This document shows, piece after piece, positions 26,853 to 36,040 of a stretch of 64,000 bases of DNA (its first letter is position 1; every line of letters starts with the position of its first letter). The notes under the pieces were generated by a model. It saw only the letters and a program-made list of their open reading frames with translations. It had not been told where the DNA came from and did not search any database. The position numbers and the translations under genes are program-made. This DNA is from Streptomyces camponoticapitis. Its GTDB lineage: Bacteria > Actinomycetota > Actinomycetes > Streptomycetales > Streptomycetaceae. The DNA lies in NCBI RefSeq assembly GCF_014646115.1, contig NZ_BMMV01000006.1, positions 186,001-250,000 on the forward strand, in the 5' to 3' direction.

Positions 26853-27788
26853 TCAGTGAGCGATGGAGTCGATCAACTCGCGCGCTCCCTGCCGGAGGAG
26901 TGCCACGGCCACGGACGTGCCGAGGGTCGCCGGGTCGAGCGGGCCCGCCCACTCGTGCGCGTTGAGGACCGTCTTGCCGTCCGGGGTGAAGACCCGGGCG
27001 CGCAGGGAGAGGCCGCCACTGCGCTCCGCGTGCGCGAATCCGGCGATCGGGCTGTTGCAGTGCCCCTGGAGGACATGGAGGAACATCCGCTCCGCGGAGG
27101 CTTCCTTGTACGTGTCCGGGTCACCGAGCCCGGAGACCGCGTCGATGGTGTCGGTGTCGTCCTCGCGGCACTGGAGCGCGAGGATCCCGGCGCCGATGGG
27201 CGGGCACATGAGGTCCACCGGAAGGGCTTCGGTGATGACGTCGGTGCGCCCGATCCGCTCCAGACCCGCGACGGCCAGCAGCAGGGCGTCGGCCTCGCCG
27301 GCCGCGAGCTTCTCCAGCCGGCGGTTGGCGTTTCCACGCATCGGTACGCAGAGGAGGTGCGGGTGGGAGGCGGCGAGCTGGGCGACGCGCCGTACGGACG
27401 ACGTACCGATCCTGGTGCCCGCGGGCAGCTCGTCGAGGGTGCGTCCGCCGGGGTGGACCAGGGCGTCGCGGATGTCGTCCCTCTTCAGGAAGGCGGCGAA
27501 GACCGTCCCGGCGGGCAGCGGCCGGTCGGCGGGCACGTCCTTCACGCAGTGCACCGCGAGGTCGGCCTGTCCGGCGAGGAGGGCGGCGTCGACCTCTTTG
27601 GTGAAGGCGCCCTTCCCCTCCACCAGCGAGAGATCGCCCATCCACTTGTCACCGGTCGTCTTGACCGGGACGACCTCGGTCGCGATGCCGGGGTGGAGCG
27701 CGGTCAGTTCGGCACGCACTCGCTCCACCTGTGCGAGCGCCATCGGCGAGTCGCGGGAGACGATGCGGATCAGTTCAGGGGTGGACAT
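26853..27788 (-). CDS. hemC: porphobilinogen deaminase (hydroxymethylbilane synthase)
   Basis: 312 aa, family length. It polymerises four porphobilinogens to hydroxymethylbilane in haem/corrin synthesis. Visible are the start [18 protein letters not shown], the conserved [21 protein letters not shown], and the cofactor-attachment Cys in [11 protein letters not shown]. No other hem genes are adjacent, whereas Streptomyces hemC usually lies in a hemACBD cluster, so this may be a second copy. TAGGGT 7 nt before the ATG and no clear ribosome site suggest a leaderless mRNA. Confidence 0.93.
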   Translation of the reverse strand: MSTPELIRIVSRDSPMALAQVERVRAELTALHPGIATEVVPVKTTGDKWMGDLSLVEGKGAFTKEVDAALLAGQADLAVHCVKDVPADRPLPAGTVFAAFLKRDDIRDALVHPGGRTLDELPAGTRIGTSSVRRVAQLAASHPHLLCVPMRGNANRRLEKLAAGEADALLLAVAGLERIGRTDVITEALPVDLMCPPIGAGILALQCREDDTDTIDAVSGLGDPDTYKEASAERMFLHVLQGHCNSPIAGFAHAERSGGLSLRARVFTPDGKTVLNAHEWAGPLDPATLGTSVAVALLRQGARELIDSIAH

Positions 27789-28172
27789 GGCGTTCACCCT
27801 AGAGCGTGGGGACAGCGCTCCGGGCACCCGCCCCGACCTCCATCACACCCGCGCGGAAGCCACGTTGACCGCTTCGGTCAGGTGTACGAGCGAGGTGGTC
27901 GCGCTCCGGCGCGTTCGCGGCTCCGCCACCCCGCCGGGCGTGCGCCGTAACGCTCCGCGGAGCGCTGTAAAGGCTCCATAAGCAGATGGCCGAATGTATG
28001 ACTACGTCTCTTCGAAGTCCGCACACGGTGTCGGAGCGAGTGCGCCCGAGACCGCCGGTTACCCGTACAGGTGAGCTTGGCATCGCCGCGCATGGCGGCA
28101 CTCCCCACACGGAATGAACTCAAAGTTGCCAACGTCACCCTGAGTGACCATCCTTGCCGTGGGAGTGCTGTG
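27789..28172. other. intergenic region between hemC and P450 operon
   Basis: 384 bases. The hemC end holds a -10 TAGGGT (plus strand ACCCTA 27796-27801). A 14-bp perfect palindrome CGCTCCGCGGAGCG lies at 27950-27963. The P450 end holds a BldD-type box at 28134-28148 and GGGAG before the ATG. An open frame continues upstream of the P450 start but lacks family similarity. Confidence 0.6.
28134..28148. promoter_or_regulatory. BldD-box match upstream of P450-rppA
   Basis: GTCACCCTGAGTGAC fits every fixed position of the published BldD consensus NTNACNC(A/T)GNGTNAN. It ends 24 nt before the P450 start, where a bound repressor would block the promoter or early transcription. BldD represses developmental genes during vegetative growth in Streptomyces. 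Confidence 0.65.
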
Positions 28173-29381
28173 ATGACCGGCGTTGACTCAGTACAGACCT
28201 GCCCCTTCCGCCATGACGAGGCCCTGGAACCCGACCCCTTCATGACCCGGATGCGTGTCGAGGCACCCGTCGCCCGTGTGCGTATGCCGTACGGCGAGGG
28301 CGAATGCTGGCTGGTGACCCGGTACGAGGACGTGAAAACCGTCACCTCGGACCGCCGCTTCAGCAGAGCCGCCCTGATCGGGCGGGACTTCCCCCGGATC
28401 ACTCCGGCGCCCATCGCGCAGTCCGAGTCGATCAACCTGATGGACCCGCCCGCGCTCAACAGGGTGCGCAGGCTGATCACCAAGGCCTTCACCACCCCGC
28501 AGGTGGAGGCGCTGCGCCCATGGACCCAGCGGACCGTGGACACTCTGCTGGACACCATGGAGAAGAGCGGCGCTCCGGCCGACATCGCCGACCACCTCGC
28601 GGACCGGCTGCCGCTGATGACGATCTGCGAGCTGCTGGACGTCCCCGAGGCGGACCGTCCCCAACTGCGGCAGCGCGCCATGGACATGATGTCCATGAAC
28701 GCGGCCGACCGGAGTTCGGCGGTCGAGGCGAAGGCATGGCTGCGGGCCTACTTCTCCGAGCTGACGGCGGAGCGGCGGCGGGCGCCCGGCGATGACCTGA
28801 TCAGCGGCCTGGCCACCGCCCGCATCGGCGAGGAGATGCTCGACGCGGACGAACTCGCCGTGCTGGCGATGCTCCTGGTGATCACCGGTCACGACACCAC
28901 CACGTACAACATCAGCAACATCGTCTACACGCTGCTGACCCGGCCCGAGCACGCGGCCGAGCTGCGCGCCCGGCCCGAACTGCTCCCGCGGGCACTTGAG
29001 GAGCTGCTGCGTCACATCCCCTTCCGCCAGGGCGTCGGCATCCCCCGAGTGGCGACGGAGGACGTCGAGTTCGACGGTGTGGTCATCAAGGCCGGCGACA
29101 CGGTGCACGTGTCCTACCTGACGGCCAACCGTGACGAACTCGCCTACGACCGGCCGGACGAGCTGGACTTCCACCGCGAGAACCCCGCCGTGCACATGAC
29201 CTTCGGGTACGGCAGCCACCACTGCCTGGGCGCCCACCTGGCGCGCATGGTGCTCCAAGTCGCCATCGGCACACTGCTCACCCGTTTCCCCGACCTTCGT
29301 CTGGCCGTCCCGGCGGAGGAGGTGCGGTGGAACACCGTCTCGATCTGGCGATACCCGCTCGCCCTGCCGGTCACCTGGTAA
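28173..29381 (+). CDS. cytochrome P450 (CYP158/P450-mel type)
   Basis: 402 aa, soluble bacterial P450. Motifs are the I-helix VITGHDTTTYNI, the K-helix ExxR in EELLRH, and the haem loop TFGYGSHHCLGAHLAR with the ligand Cys. Preceded by GGGAG; the next gene, rppA, starts 10 nt after the stop, so they are one transcript. P450s next to rppA (S. coelicolor CYP158A2, S. griseus P450-mel) couple flaviolin or tetrahydroxynaphthalene into dark polymers. Here the P450 precedes rppA, and there is no adjacent quinone-forming monooxygenase. Function by context; family certain. Confidence 0.92.
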   Translation: MTGVDSVQTCPFRHDEALEPDPFMTRMRVEAPVARVRMPYGEGECWLVTRYEDVKTVTSDRRFSRAALIGRDFPRITPAPIAQSESINLMDPPALNRVRRLITKAFTTPQVEALRPWTQRTVDTLLDTMEKSGAPADIADHLADRLPLMTICELLDVPEADRPQLRQRAMDMMSMNAADRSSAVEAKAWLRAYFSELTAERRRAPGDDLISGLATARIGEEMLDADELAVLAMLLVITGHDTTTYNISNIVYTLLTRPEHAAELRARPELLPRALEELLRHIPFRQGVGIPRVATEDVEFDGVVIKAGDTVHVSYLTANRDELAYDRPDELDFHRENPAVHMTFGYGSHHCLGAHLARMVLQVAIGTLLTRFPDLRLAVPAEEVRWNTVSIWRYPLALPVTW

Positions 29382-29391
29382 GGAGCTGATC

Positions 29392-30519
29392 ATGGCAACT
29401 CTGTGCAGGCCCGCCATCGCCGTCCCCGAGCACGTCATCACCCTGGAACAGACCGTGGAACTGGCACGGGAGCTCCACCCCGACCACCCCCAACTCGAAC
29501 TCGCCGTGCGGCTCATCAGCAACACCGGTGTCCGGACAAGACGTCTGGTGCAGCCCATCGAGACGACACTCAAGCATCCGGGCTTCACCACCCGTAACGC
29601 CGTCTACGAGGCCGAGGCGAAGACCCGGGTGCCGGAGGCGGTCGTCCGGGCCCTGGGCCACGCCGAACTGACGCCGCGGGACATCGACATGATCGTCTAC
29701 GTGTCGTGCACGGGCTTCATGATGCCCTCGATGACCGCGTGGCTCATCAACAGCATGGGCTTCCGACCGGAGACCCGGCAGCTGCCGATCGCTCAACTGG
29801 GCTGCGCCGCGGGCGGTGCGGCCATCAACCGGGCGCACGACTTCTGCTCCGCGTACCCGCGGTCGAACGTGCTGATCGTGTCCTGCGAGTTCTGCTCGCT
29901 CTGCTATCAGCCGACGGACCTCGCGGTGGGCAATCTGCTCTCCAACGGTCTCTTCGGGGACGCCGTCGCCGCCGCGGTGGTACGCGGCGAGGGAGGCACC
30001 GGCGTACAACTGGAGCGCAACGGCTCCCATCTGGTGCCCGACACGGAGGACTGGATCTCCTACGCGGTCCGTGACACCGGATTCCACTTCATGCTCGACA
30101 AGCGGGTGCCCGGCACCATGTCCGTACTCGCGCCCGCCATGCGGGAGATGGCCGAGCCGCACGACTGGGACATCTCCGGACTGGACTTCTACATCGTGCA
30201 CGCCGGAGGCCCCAGGATCCTGGACGACCTCTGCCAGTACCTCGACGTGGGGGCGGAGATGTTCCGCTACAGCAGAGCGACCCTCACCGAGCGCGGCAAC
30301 ATCGCGAGCGCCGTCATCTTCGACGCGCTGGACAGGTTCTTCGAGGACGGCGGCGCCGAGCACGGCGCGCGCGGGGTGATCGCCGGCTTCGGTCCCGGCA
30401 TCACGGCCGAACTGACCCTCGGCACCTGGTCGGTGGGCGGCCGGGAGAGCGGACAGATCGAGCGGGAAGTGATCCTTCCCCCGCCGGTCCTGATGGCGGG
30501 CTCGGACGCGGCCGGCTGA
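29392..30519 (+). CDS. rppA: type III polyketide synthase, 1,3,6,8-tetrahydroxynaphthalene synthase
   Basis: 375 aa. It condenses five malonyl-CoA into tetrahydroxynaphthalene, which oxidises to flaviolin. The catalytic triad is at the exact family positions: Cys138 (LGCAAGG), His270 (VHAGG) and Asn303 (RGN). Cys106 (VSCTGF), a THNS-specific active-site residue, is also present. AAGGAG precedes the ATG. With the upstream P450 it should make naphthoquinone-based melanin that protects spores from UV and oxidants. A short hairpin-forming stretch follows the stop. Confidence 0.96.
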   Translation: MATLCRPAIAVPEHVITLEQTVELARELHPDHPQLELAVRLISNTGVRTRRLVQPIETTLKHPGFTTRNAVYEAEAKTRVPEAVVRALGHAELTPRDIDMIVYVSCTGFMMPSMTAWLINSMGFRPETRQLPIAQLGCAAGGAAINRAHDFCSAYPRSNVLIVSCEFCSLCYQPTDLAVGNLLSNGLFGDAVAAAVVRGEGGTGVQLERNGSHLVPDTEDWISYAVRDTGFHFMLDKRVPGTMSVLAPAMREMAEPHDWDISGLDFYIVHAGGPRILDDLCQYLDVGAEMFRYSRATLTERGNIASAVIFDALDRFFEDGGAEHGARGVIAGFGPGITAELTLGTWSVGGRESGQIEREVILPPPVLMAGSDAAG

Positions 30520-30549
30520 TCCGGGGCGGCATCCGGGCCGCCGCTCCCC

Positions 30550-30942
30550 TCAGGTGCCGGACGGGGACCTCCTCTCGTCCGGCACCTCCTCGCCCACGTC
30601 CCTGGACCATCCCGGCCCGCCCACGAAGGCGCCCCACTCTCCCGACTGGCCGTCCCTGTCGTGCGGCATCAACTCGATCTCGATGCGGTGCATGCTCTCG
30701 CGCGCCGCCGTCCCGCCCGCCTCGGCCGTGACGACGCCGATGTTCAGGCCGCCCCTCCCGGTGCCCTCGCGCCGCACCTGCACGGAGAACTCGACGTGCA
30801 CCCGCTCCACCCGGAACTTGAGGCTTTTCTCGAGGCCGGCCTGTTGTGCCGCTTCCAGCTCCTCGCGGATCCGGCCGATCACCTCGGCGAGACCGACGGT
30901 CTCCTCGCCGTCGTGCCCGCCGCGTCCCCCACGTCCGCCCAT
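30550..30942 (-). CDS. trypco2 family protein
   Basis: 130 aa. Residues about 15-95 match the trypsin-co-occurring domain 2: LAEVIGRIREELEAAQ, then SLKFRVERVHVEFSVQVRRE, GLNIGVVTAEAGG and HRIEIELMPH. The rest is Gly-rich (N-terminus) or acidic and disordered (C-terminus). The domain was named for its linkage to trypsin-like proteases in bacterial conflict systems; its biochemical role is unknown, probably a regulator or adaptor of the protease. It is divergent from the trypsin-PknG gene with 62 nt between starts, which fits that partnership. A 12-bp inverted repeat overlaps its 3' end. Confidence 0.85.
   Translation of the reverse strand: MGGRGGRGGHDGEETVGLAEVIGRIREELEAAQQAGLEKSLKFRVERVHVEFSVQVRREGTGRGGLNIGVVTAEAGGTAARESMHRIEIELMPHDRDGQSGEWGAFVGGPGWSRDVGEEVPDERRSPSGT
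30552..30587. terminator. hairpin at the 3' end of trypco2
   Basis: Perfect 12-bp arms AGGTGCCGGACG (30552-30563) and CGTCCGGCACCT (30576-30587) with a 12-nt loop. It overlaps the last codons of trypco2 and lies between it and convergent rppA. Probably a bidirectional terminator. Confidence 0.65.
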
Positions 30943-31004
30943 TCCAGCCCTCTCGTTACCCAGTGGGGGTCAGTTGTCACACCCCGTGGTTATTGTTGAG
31001 CAGT
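30943..31004. promoter_or_regulatory. compact divergent promoter of the trypco2 / trypsin-PknG locus
   Basis: 62 bp separate the two divergent starts. The right gene has TATTGT at 30991-30996, 8 nt before its ATG, and no good ribosome site, so its mRNA could be leaderless. GAGAGGG precedes trypco2. No clear operator palindrome is seen. Confidence 0.45.
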
Positions 31005-34000
31005 ATGAGGCAGCTGGAGTCCACATCCAACTCCCCGTCACAGGAGGGCCCTTGGCGGGTCCGGCTGGTCGAGGGGGAGAACAGCGCCGCCCCGCCGCTC
31101 GGTGCGGGCGTGCTGCTGCCGGGTGGGCTGGTGCTCACCTGCGCCCATGTGGTGCTGTACAAAACCCGCCGCGGGCCGGACGGTTCAGGGGGAGCGGGCC
31201 GGCGCGAGGATCCGCCCCGGCCGGTCGAGCGGCTGTACGCGGAATTCCCCGGCAGCTACGCGCAGCCACCCCTGCGGCTGCGGGCCGAGGTGCTTGCCGA
31301 CCACCTCAGGCCGCCGACCTCGCACTTCAGCGCCGACATCGCACTGCTGAAGCTGGACTCCGTGCCTCCGGTGGAAACGGCCGTGCTGCACCGCCAGATC
31401 CCGGCTCTCAACGAACTGGTGCACTCCGTCGGCTATACGGACGAGCTGCCCGGCGGCGAGACCATCAACGCCCGCCTCATGGGGCGCGGCGGCCCGGCCC
31501 GGTATTCCGAGTGGGTCCAGCTCAATCCGGTCGACGAGTCGTTCGCGGTACGCCCCGGCTACAGCGGCGGCGGTGTGGTGCACACCGGCACGGGCGGGGT
31601 CATCGGCATCATGACGTACCGATACAAGGACCACCGGTTCTCGGTCGACTACGCCTACATGATCCCGACCGAGACGATCCTGCGGTATCTGTCGGTCCTG
31701 CGGCCCCGGTCGGCCGATCACCGGGACGAGTTGAAGGTGACGGGACGCGCGGCCCTGTCGCACACCATCCCCATCGATCCGCCCAGGAGCGGTTCGAGCC
31801 GCTCCGCCGCCCTGCGCCGCAAGGTGACCCACTGGCTCATCGACGCGACTCCGGCGACGGGCACGGCACCGGCCCCCGCCCCGGATCCGGTGTCCGGGGC
31901 AGACCCGGCGGCCGGCAGGCGCACGGCCACCGAACCGGTCGAGCTGGTCTTCGCCCGCGACGGCCGTCCCGACGACATCTCGGCGATCTACGCGACGCTC
32001 AATCTCGCCGACCGGGAACGCAACCCGCGGCCGGCCGGCCGCGGCGACGCCACCGGACCTCCCGTCGGCTCGATCGACATGGCCGTGGACGCCCAGGGCC
32101 GGACGGCGGGCGAGCTGGTCGCCCGCACCGCCGAACGCATCGGCCTGGTGGGACCGTCCGGCCTCACCGGACCGGACGTACGGCACGGACCGCACGAGCA
32201 TGAGGGGCCGGAGAAGCGAGAGACACCGGACGAGCACGACCGCCTGCTGGCGCTGATCGCCGGGGAGGGCCCGCCGATCTCCGCCGCCTTCCTCTCGGTC
32301 GACAGGACCGCCCCGACGGGCGAGGCGGCGTTGCCGCTGCTCAAAGCATTGCGGAAGGGCCGGCTGACCCGGTTGCTGCTCGTCTTCCGCGACCCGGCGT
32401 CCCCGCTGCTCGAAGGGGTCGTGGACAGTCTGCTCGACGACGCGTGGGCCGAGCGCCGCACGACCGCGGTCGCGGCGCGACTCGCCGTGCTCGCCGAGCT
32501 GGAGAAGAGGTTCCGAAGGCTGTTCGCGCACTCCGGGGACGGGAGCATCACCGACGCGCCGCGGCCGGTGTACCGCCAACTGGCCTCGCGGCTGGCCGAG
32601 TTGCGTACGGACGGCGAGGTACCGCAGAAGAGCGCCGCCCTCGCGTACGACCTCTTCCTGCTCGACATCGCCGTCGAGGAGGCCGTCCAGGGGACCGGGG
32701 CCGCCGTACAACTCCTCGACCGCCCCAACTCACCCGGTGAGTACGTCGTGAATCCGTCCGGCGGCGGCCTCACCGATCTGCCGCACATCACCGTCGCCGA
32801 TCCGGACGCATTCGTCGAGCCCGAGCCCGACGCCGGCCCGGAGACCCCGGAGGAGCCGGACGCCGGTCTCGTACACGGCCAGGAGCTGCACCAGCAGTAC
32901 AAGGTCGTCGGACTGCTCGGCGAGGGCAGTTACGGTCAGGTGTATCTGGCCCGCGACCAGATGCTGGACAGCCGTCCGGTGGCGCTGAAGGGCGTACGGG
33001 ATCCCGACGACCCGACCGACCGGTGGATCTCCCGGCTCGAACTGCTCCGGCTGGTCAGTCTCAACCACCCCTCGATCATCAAGGTGTTCAACTACGCCCG
33101 GCATCCCGGCCGCCCGGAAGAGCCCGAACACCCGGCGAACAAGGCCCGGTTCATCGTGATGGAGTTCGCGGACGGCGCGCCGCTCCAGTGGGTCGCCGAG
33201 CAGATCGCGCGCAACGCGGCGCCGTTCGACGGCTATCGCGTCCATGAGTTCATCTCCGTCTACGGACTGCTGATCCTGGACGCTCTGCGCTATCTGCACG
33301 AGGACGAGGGCTTCGTCTACGGCGACCTGTCCCTCACCAACGTCATCCACTGCGGCACCGGCATCAAGCTCATCGATGTGGCGGGCGTACGGAAGATCGG
33401 TCACGCGGGCCCGGTCACCTATCCCGCTCCCGAACTCGGCGGTTCCACCAAGGTGACGGTGGCGGCCGACCTGTACGCGGTCGGGGCCGTCCTCCAGGAA
33501 CTGCTCGACCGGGTCCCCGCGCGCCCCGCCGACCTCGGTACGACCTCACTCCAGCGGGTCCTGCACCGGGCGCGGGCACCGCGGCCCGAGGACCGGTTCG
33601 CCGACGCGCAGGAGATGTCCGTGCAGCTCCGCGGCGTGCTGCGCGAGTTGCGCTCGCTGCGCCTCGACGAGGAGACGTTCGAGCCCTCACCGCTGTTCTC
33701 GGTCGCGCCCGCCGCGCTCGACGGCGAGCTCGGCAAGGCGCCGCCCCTCGAACAGTGGCGGCACGGCGGGAACGAGAAGCGGCCCCTGGCCATACGGCCG
33801 CCGGAACCGGCCGAGGTGGCCGTCGGCCTGCCCGTGCCCAAGGTGAGCCCGCAGGACCCGAACTGGAAGGAGCTGCAGCGCACGTCGTACGACGATCCGG
33901 CCGGGCTGCTCCAGCTCAGCGCCGACTGGCAGCTCTCCCCCGAGCTGGCGCTCCTGCGCTGCCGTCTCCACCTGGAGGTGGGCCGCTACCAGTCGGCCGA

Positions 34001-34904
34001 CGCGGGCAGACATCTGGCGTCGGCCACGGCCGAGTTGGGGCGGGCCCAGGCCGCCGTCGGCGCGCTGGCCGAGTCCGACTGGCGGCTGCGCTGGCACCAG
34101 GGGCTGCTCCATCTCGCCGGAGACGACACGGCGTCGGCGCTGCGGGACTTCGACGAGGTGTACGCGGCGATTCCCGGCGAGTACGCGCCCAAGCTCGCGC
34201 TCGGCTACTGCCACGAGGTCCTCGACCGCCCGCAGGAGGCGATGGTCTTCTACAGCGCGGTGTGGAAGCGCAACCACGCGCTGGGCAGCGCCGCCTTCGG
34301 CCTGGCCCGTATCCATCTGGCGGACGGCGACACCGGACTCGCCCTCGGCCGGCTAGAAGCCGTTCCCGCCGACTCGCGGCACCGCACCGCGGCCCGCACC
34401 GGCATGGTGCGTATCCACGCGGATCTGCCGGCCGACGGCTCCCCGCCCACCGTGGCCGCCGCCAAGAAGGCGTGCGAGGCGCTGCACCGGCTGGCCAGAT
34501 ACGAGGGGCTGACGGACCGTCTCGCACACGAGCGCCTGCGCACCGACCTGTTGGAGCTGTTGCTCCGGCTGGTCGCCACTCCCCCGGAACCGGATCCGCT
34601 GCGCACGCTCCGCCGGGCGCTGGACGACGAGGTCCCGATGCCTCGCACCGAGCACGAGCTGCGGAAACAACTGGGCGCCGGCTATGAGCGGCTCTCCGAG
34701 CAGGTGCCCCGTACCACCTCGCGCGAGCACACCACCCTGGAGCGGGCTCTGCTGGACAACGCCTACCGCACCCGCCCGTTCGCGTTCGCCCACAGCAGGG
34801 GCGAGCAGCGCCAGGGCCGACTGCGGGGTTGGCGGCCGGGCCGGCTGCGCGGCCGGGCCCCTGACTCGCCGGCGGAGGCGGACACCGCAGCCGGGGAGCG
34901 GTGA
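31005..34904 (+). CDS. trypsin-like protease fused to PknG-like kinase and PknG TPR domain
   Basis: 1299 aa. Trypsin-like domain about 15-235 with intact triad: His48 (LTCAHVV), Asp111 (ADIALLKLD), Ser187 (GYSGGG). An unclassified region spans about 305-605. The kinase domain is about 630-885: glycine loop LGEGSYGQVYLA, Lys662, catalytic loop YGDLSLTN (Asp774, Asn779), Asp791 in LIDVAG. PknG-type TPR tail about 950-1262, with GEYAPKLALGYCHEV, SAAFGLARIHLADGD and VPADSRHRTAA closely following M. tuberculosis PknG. There is no rubredoxin domain, signal peptide or TM segment. DLSLTN lacks the usual Lys two residues after Asp774, so activity is uncertain. Translationally coupled to the next two genes; likely a cytosolic protease-kinase signal transducer. 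Confidence 0.9.
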   Translation: MRQLESTSNSPSQEGPWRVRLVEGENSAAPPLGAGVLLPGGLVLTCAHVVLYKTRRGPDGSGGAGRREDPPRPVERLYAEFPGSYAQPPLRLRAEVLADHLRPPTSHFSADIALLKLDSVPPVETAVLHRQIPALNELVHSVGYTDELPGGETINARLMGRGGPARYSEWVQLNPVDESFAVRPGYSGGGVVHTGTGGVIGIMTYRYKDHRFSVDYAYMIPTETILRYLSVLRPRSADHRDELKVTGRAALSHTIPIDPPRSGSSRSAALRRKVTHWLIDATPATGTAPAPAPDPVSGADPAAGRRTATEPVELVFARDGRPDDISAIYATLNLADRERNPRPAGRGDATGPPVGSIDMAVDAQGRTAGELVARTAERIGLVGPSGLTGPDVRHGPHEHEGPEKRETPDEHDRLLALIAGEGPPISAAFLSVDRTAPTGEAALPLLKALRKGRLTRLLLVFRDPASPLLEGVVDSLLDDAWAERRTTAVAARLAVLAELEKRFRRLFAHSGDGSITDAPRPVYRQLASRLAELRTDGEVPQKSAALAYDLFLLDIAVEEAVQGTGAAVQLLDRPNSPGEYVVNPSGGGLTDLPHITVADPDAFVEPEPDAGPETPEEPDAGLVHGQELHQQYKVVGLLGEGSYGQVYLARDQMLDSRPVALKGVRDPDDPTDRWISRLELLRLVSLNHPSIIKVFNYARHPGRPEEPEHPANKARFIVMEFADGAPLQWVAEQIARNAAPFDGYRVHEFISVYGLLILDALRYLHEDEGFVYGDLSLTNVIHCGTGIKLIDVAGVRKIGHAGPVTYPAPELGGSTKVTVAADLYAVGAVLQELLDRVPARPADLGTTSLQRVLHRARAPRPEDRFADAQEMSVQLRGVLRELRSLRLDEETFEPSPLFSVAPAALDGELGKAPPLEQWRHGGNEKRPLAIRPPEPAEVAVGLPVPKVSPQDPNWKELQRTSYDDPAGLLQLSADWQLSPELALLRCRLHLEVGRYQSADAGRHLASATAELGRAQAAVGALAESDWRLRWHQGLLHLAGDDTASALRDFDEVYAAIPGEYAPKLALGYCHEVLDRPQEAMVFYSAVWKRNHALGSAAFGLARIHLADGDTGLALGRLEAVPADSRHRTAARTGMVRIHADLPADGSPPTVAAAKKACEALHRLARYEGLTDRLAHERLRTDLLELLLRLVATPPEPDPLRTLRRALDDEVPMPRTEHELRKQLGAGYERLSEQVPRTTSREHTTLERALLDNAYRTRPFAFAHSRGEQRQGRLRGWRPGRLRGRAPDSPAEADTAAGER

Positions 34905-36040
34905 TGGGCCGCCGGTTCACCGTGCCCGCGTTGCTCCGGTCCGCCCGGGCCGCGGGGCGGTCGACGGGCCGCGCCGTGTGGCATTCGACAGGACGGCCGA
35001 CGTGGCGCTGGTCCGCCGGCCGCAGGCCCGCCACGGGCAAGCGGCGGCACACCGCCCCGTTCCTGTTCAGCCGCATGCTGCTGCTGCCCGCGCTCGCGCT
35101 GACCGTCCTGGCGCTCGCCGGGACGGCGTACCTCGACCTGCACGGCCGTACGCAGCAGCTGCGCGAGCGCTACGCCCCCGCCATGGTCGAACTGGCCCAC
35201 GCCAGAACGTCGTTGCACCTCGCGGACGTCGAAGCCACCCGACGTCTCGGCCACAGCCACAGACCTCCCCTGTCCCAGATCGGTCTCGTCGGGCTCGGCG
35301 AGAGGTATCCGTCGCTGCTGACCGAGGCGGAGCAGAGCCTCAACAACATCGCGCAGACCAAGGCGCTGCGCACCGCCCAGGAGCAGGAGGTGCGTGTGGT
35401 GTCCGGGCTCGTGGTCGCCTATGACGACTGGATACGCTGGTCCGACAGCCATCACGAGAACAGGGTCCTGCGCACGGCGGGGCTGGCCTACGCGGAGAGT
35501 CTGCTGCACGACACGGGCAACCCGCCCGAGCCCATGGCCGTGCTCGACCGCATCGAGGCCCTCGAAGGGGAGCTGGACGCGGACGCGTCGAAGCTCTCGG
35601 GCTGGAGCGCACTGTCCGCCGTGACGGCGTCGGGAGCCCTGCTGGCGTTGCTCGTTTTCCTGTTGGCGGTCGTCGGCACCCTGGACTTCATCCGGGACCG
35701 GTTGCATGTGCGCAGCCTGCTGCTGGTGATGTACGCGCTGCCCGTCCCCCTGGTCCTCGGGGTGCTGGTCCTGGGCGCCGTCGGCCAGCACCGCGCTCAG
35801 CGGGAAGTGCGGCACGCGGGCATCGAGCTGTCCGCGGTGCTCGCGACGCCCAAGGCAGAGCTGACGATCGAGGATCTGGACGAGAAACTGGCCGTCGCCC
35901 TGCGCGGCACTCATCCGGGCCAATGGGCGCTGGCCGCCGAAGTCGCCCTGACCGTCGGCTCGGTGGGCGCCGTGGCGTCGGGTTTCACACTGTTCCACTA
36001 CGGCCGAAGACACTTGAAGATCTTCTGGAGGACGCCGTGA
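34904..36040 (+). CDS. four-TM membrane sensor protein (GlnX-like in context)
   Basis: 378 aa. The ATG overlaps the upstream stop (TGATG), so translation is coupled. A basic cytoplasmic N-terminus leads to TM1 (about 48-70, LLLPALALTVLALAGTAYL). A helical extracytoplasmic domain (about 71-225) follows, then TM2 (about 233-257), TM3 (about 268-290), a second loop, and TM4 (about 344-366). No kinase, HAMP or GGDEF domain is recognised. In mycobacteria the PknG operon contains a membrane protein, GlnX, and a binding lipoprotein, GlnH. Gene order and topology suggest this is the functional counterpart that relays lipoprotein signals to the kinase. Sequence homology to GlnX cannot be confirmed here. 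Confidence 0.75.
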   Translation: MGRRFTVPALLRSARAAGRSTGRAVWHSTGRPTWRWSAGRRPATGKRRHTAPFLFSRMLLLPALALTVLALAGTAYLDLHGRTQQLRERYAPAMVELAHARTSLHLADVEATRRLGHSHRPPLSQIGLVGLGERYPSLLTEAEQSLNNIAQTKALRTAQEQEVRVVSGLVVAYDDWIRWSDSHHENRVLRTAGLAYAESLLHDTGNPPEPMAVLDRIEALEGELDADASKLSGWSALSAVTASGALLALLVFLLAVVGTLDFIRDRLHVRSLLLVMYALPVPLVLGVLVLGAVGQHRAQREVRHAGIELSAVLATPKAELTIEDLDEKLAVALRGTHPGQWALAAEVALTVGSVGAVASGFTLFHYGRRHLKIFWRTP

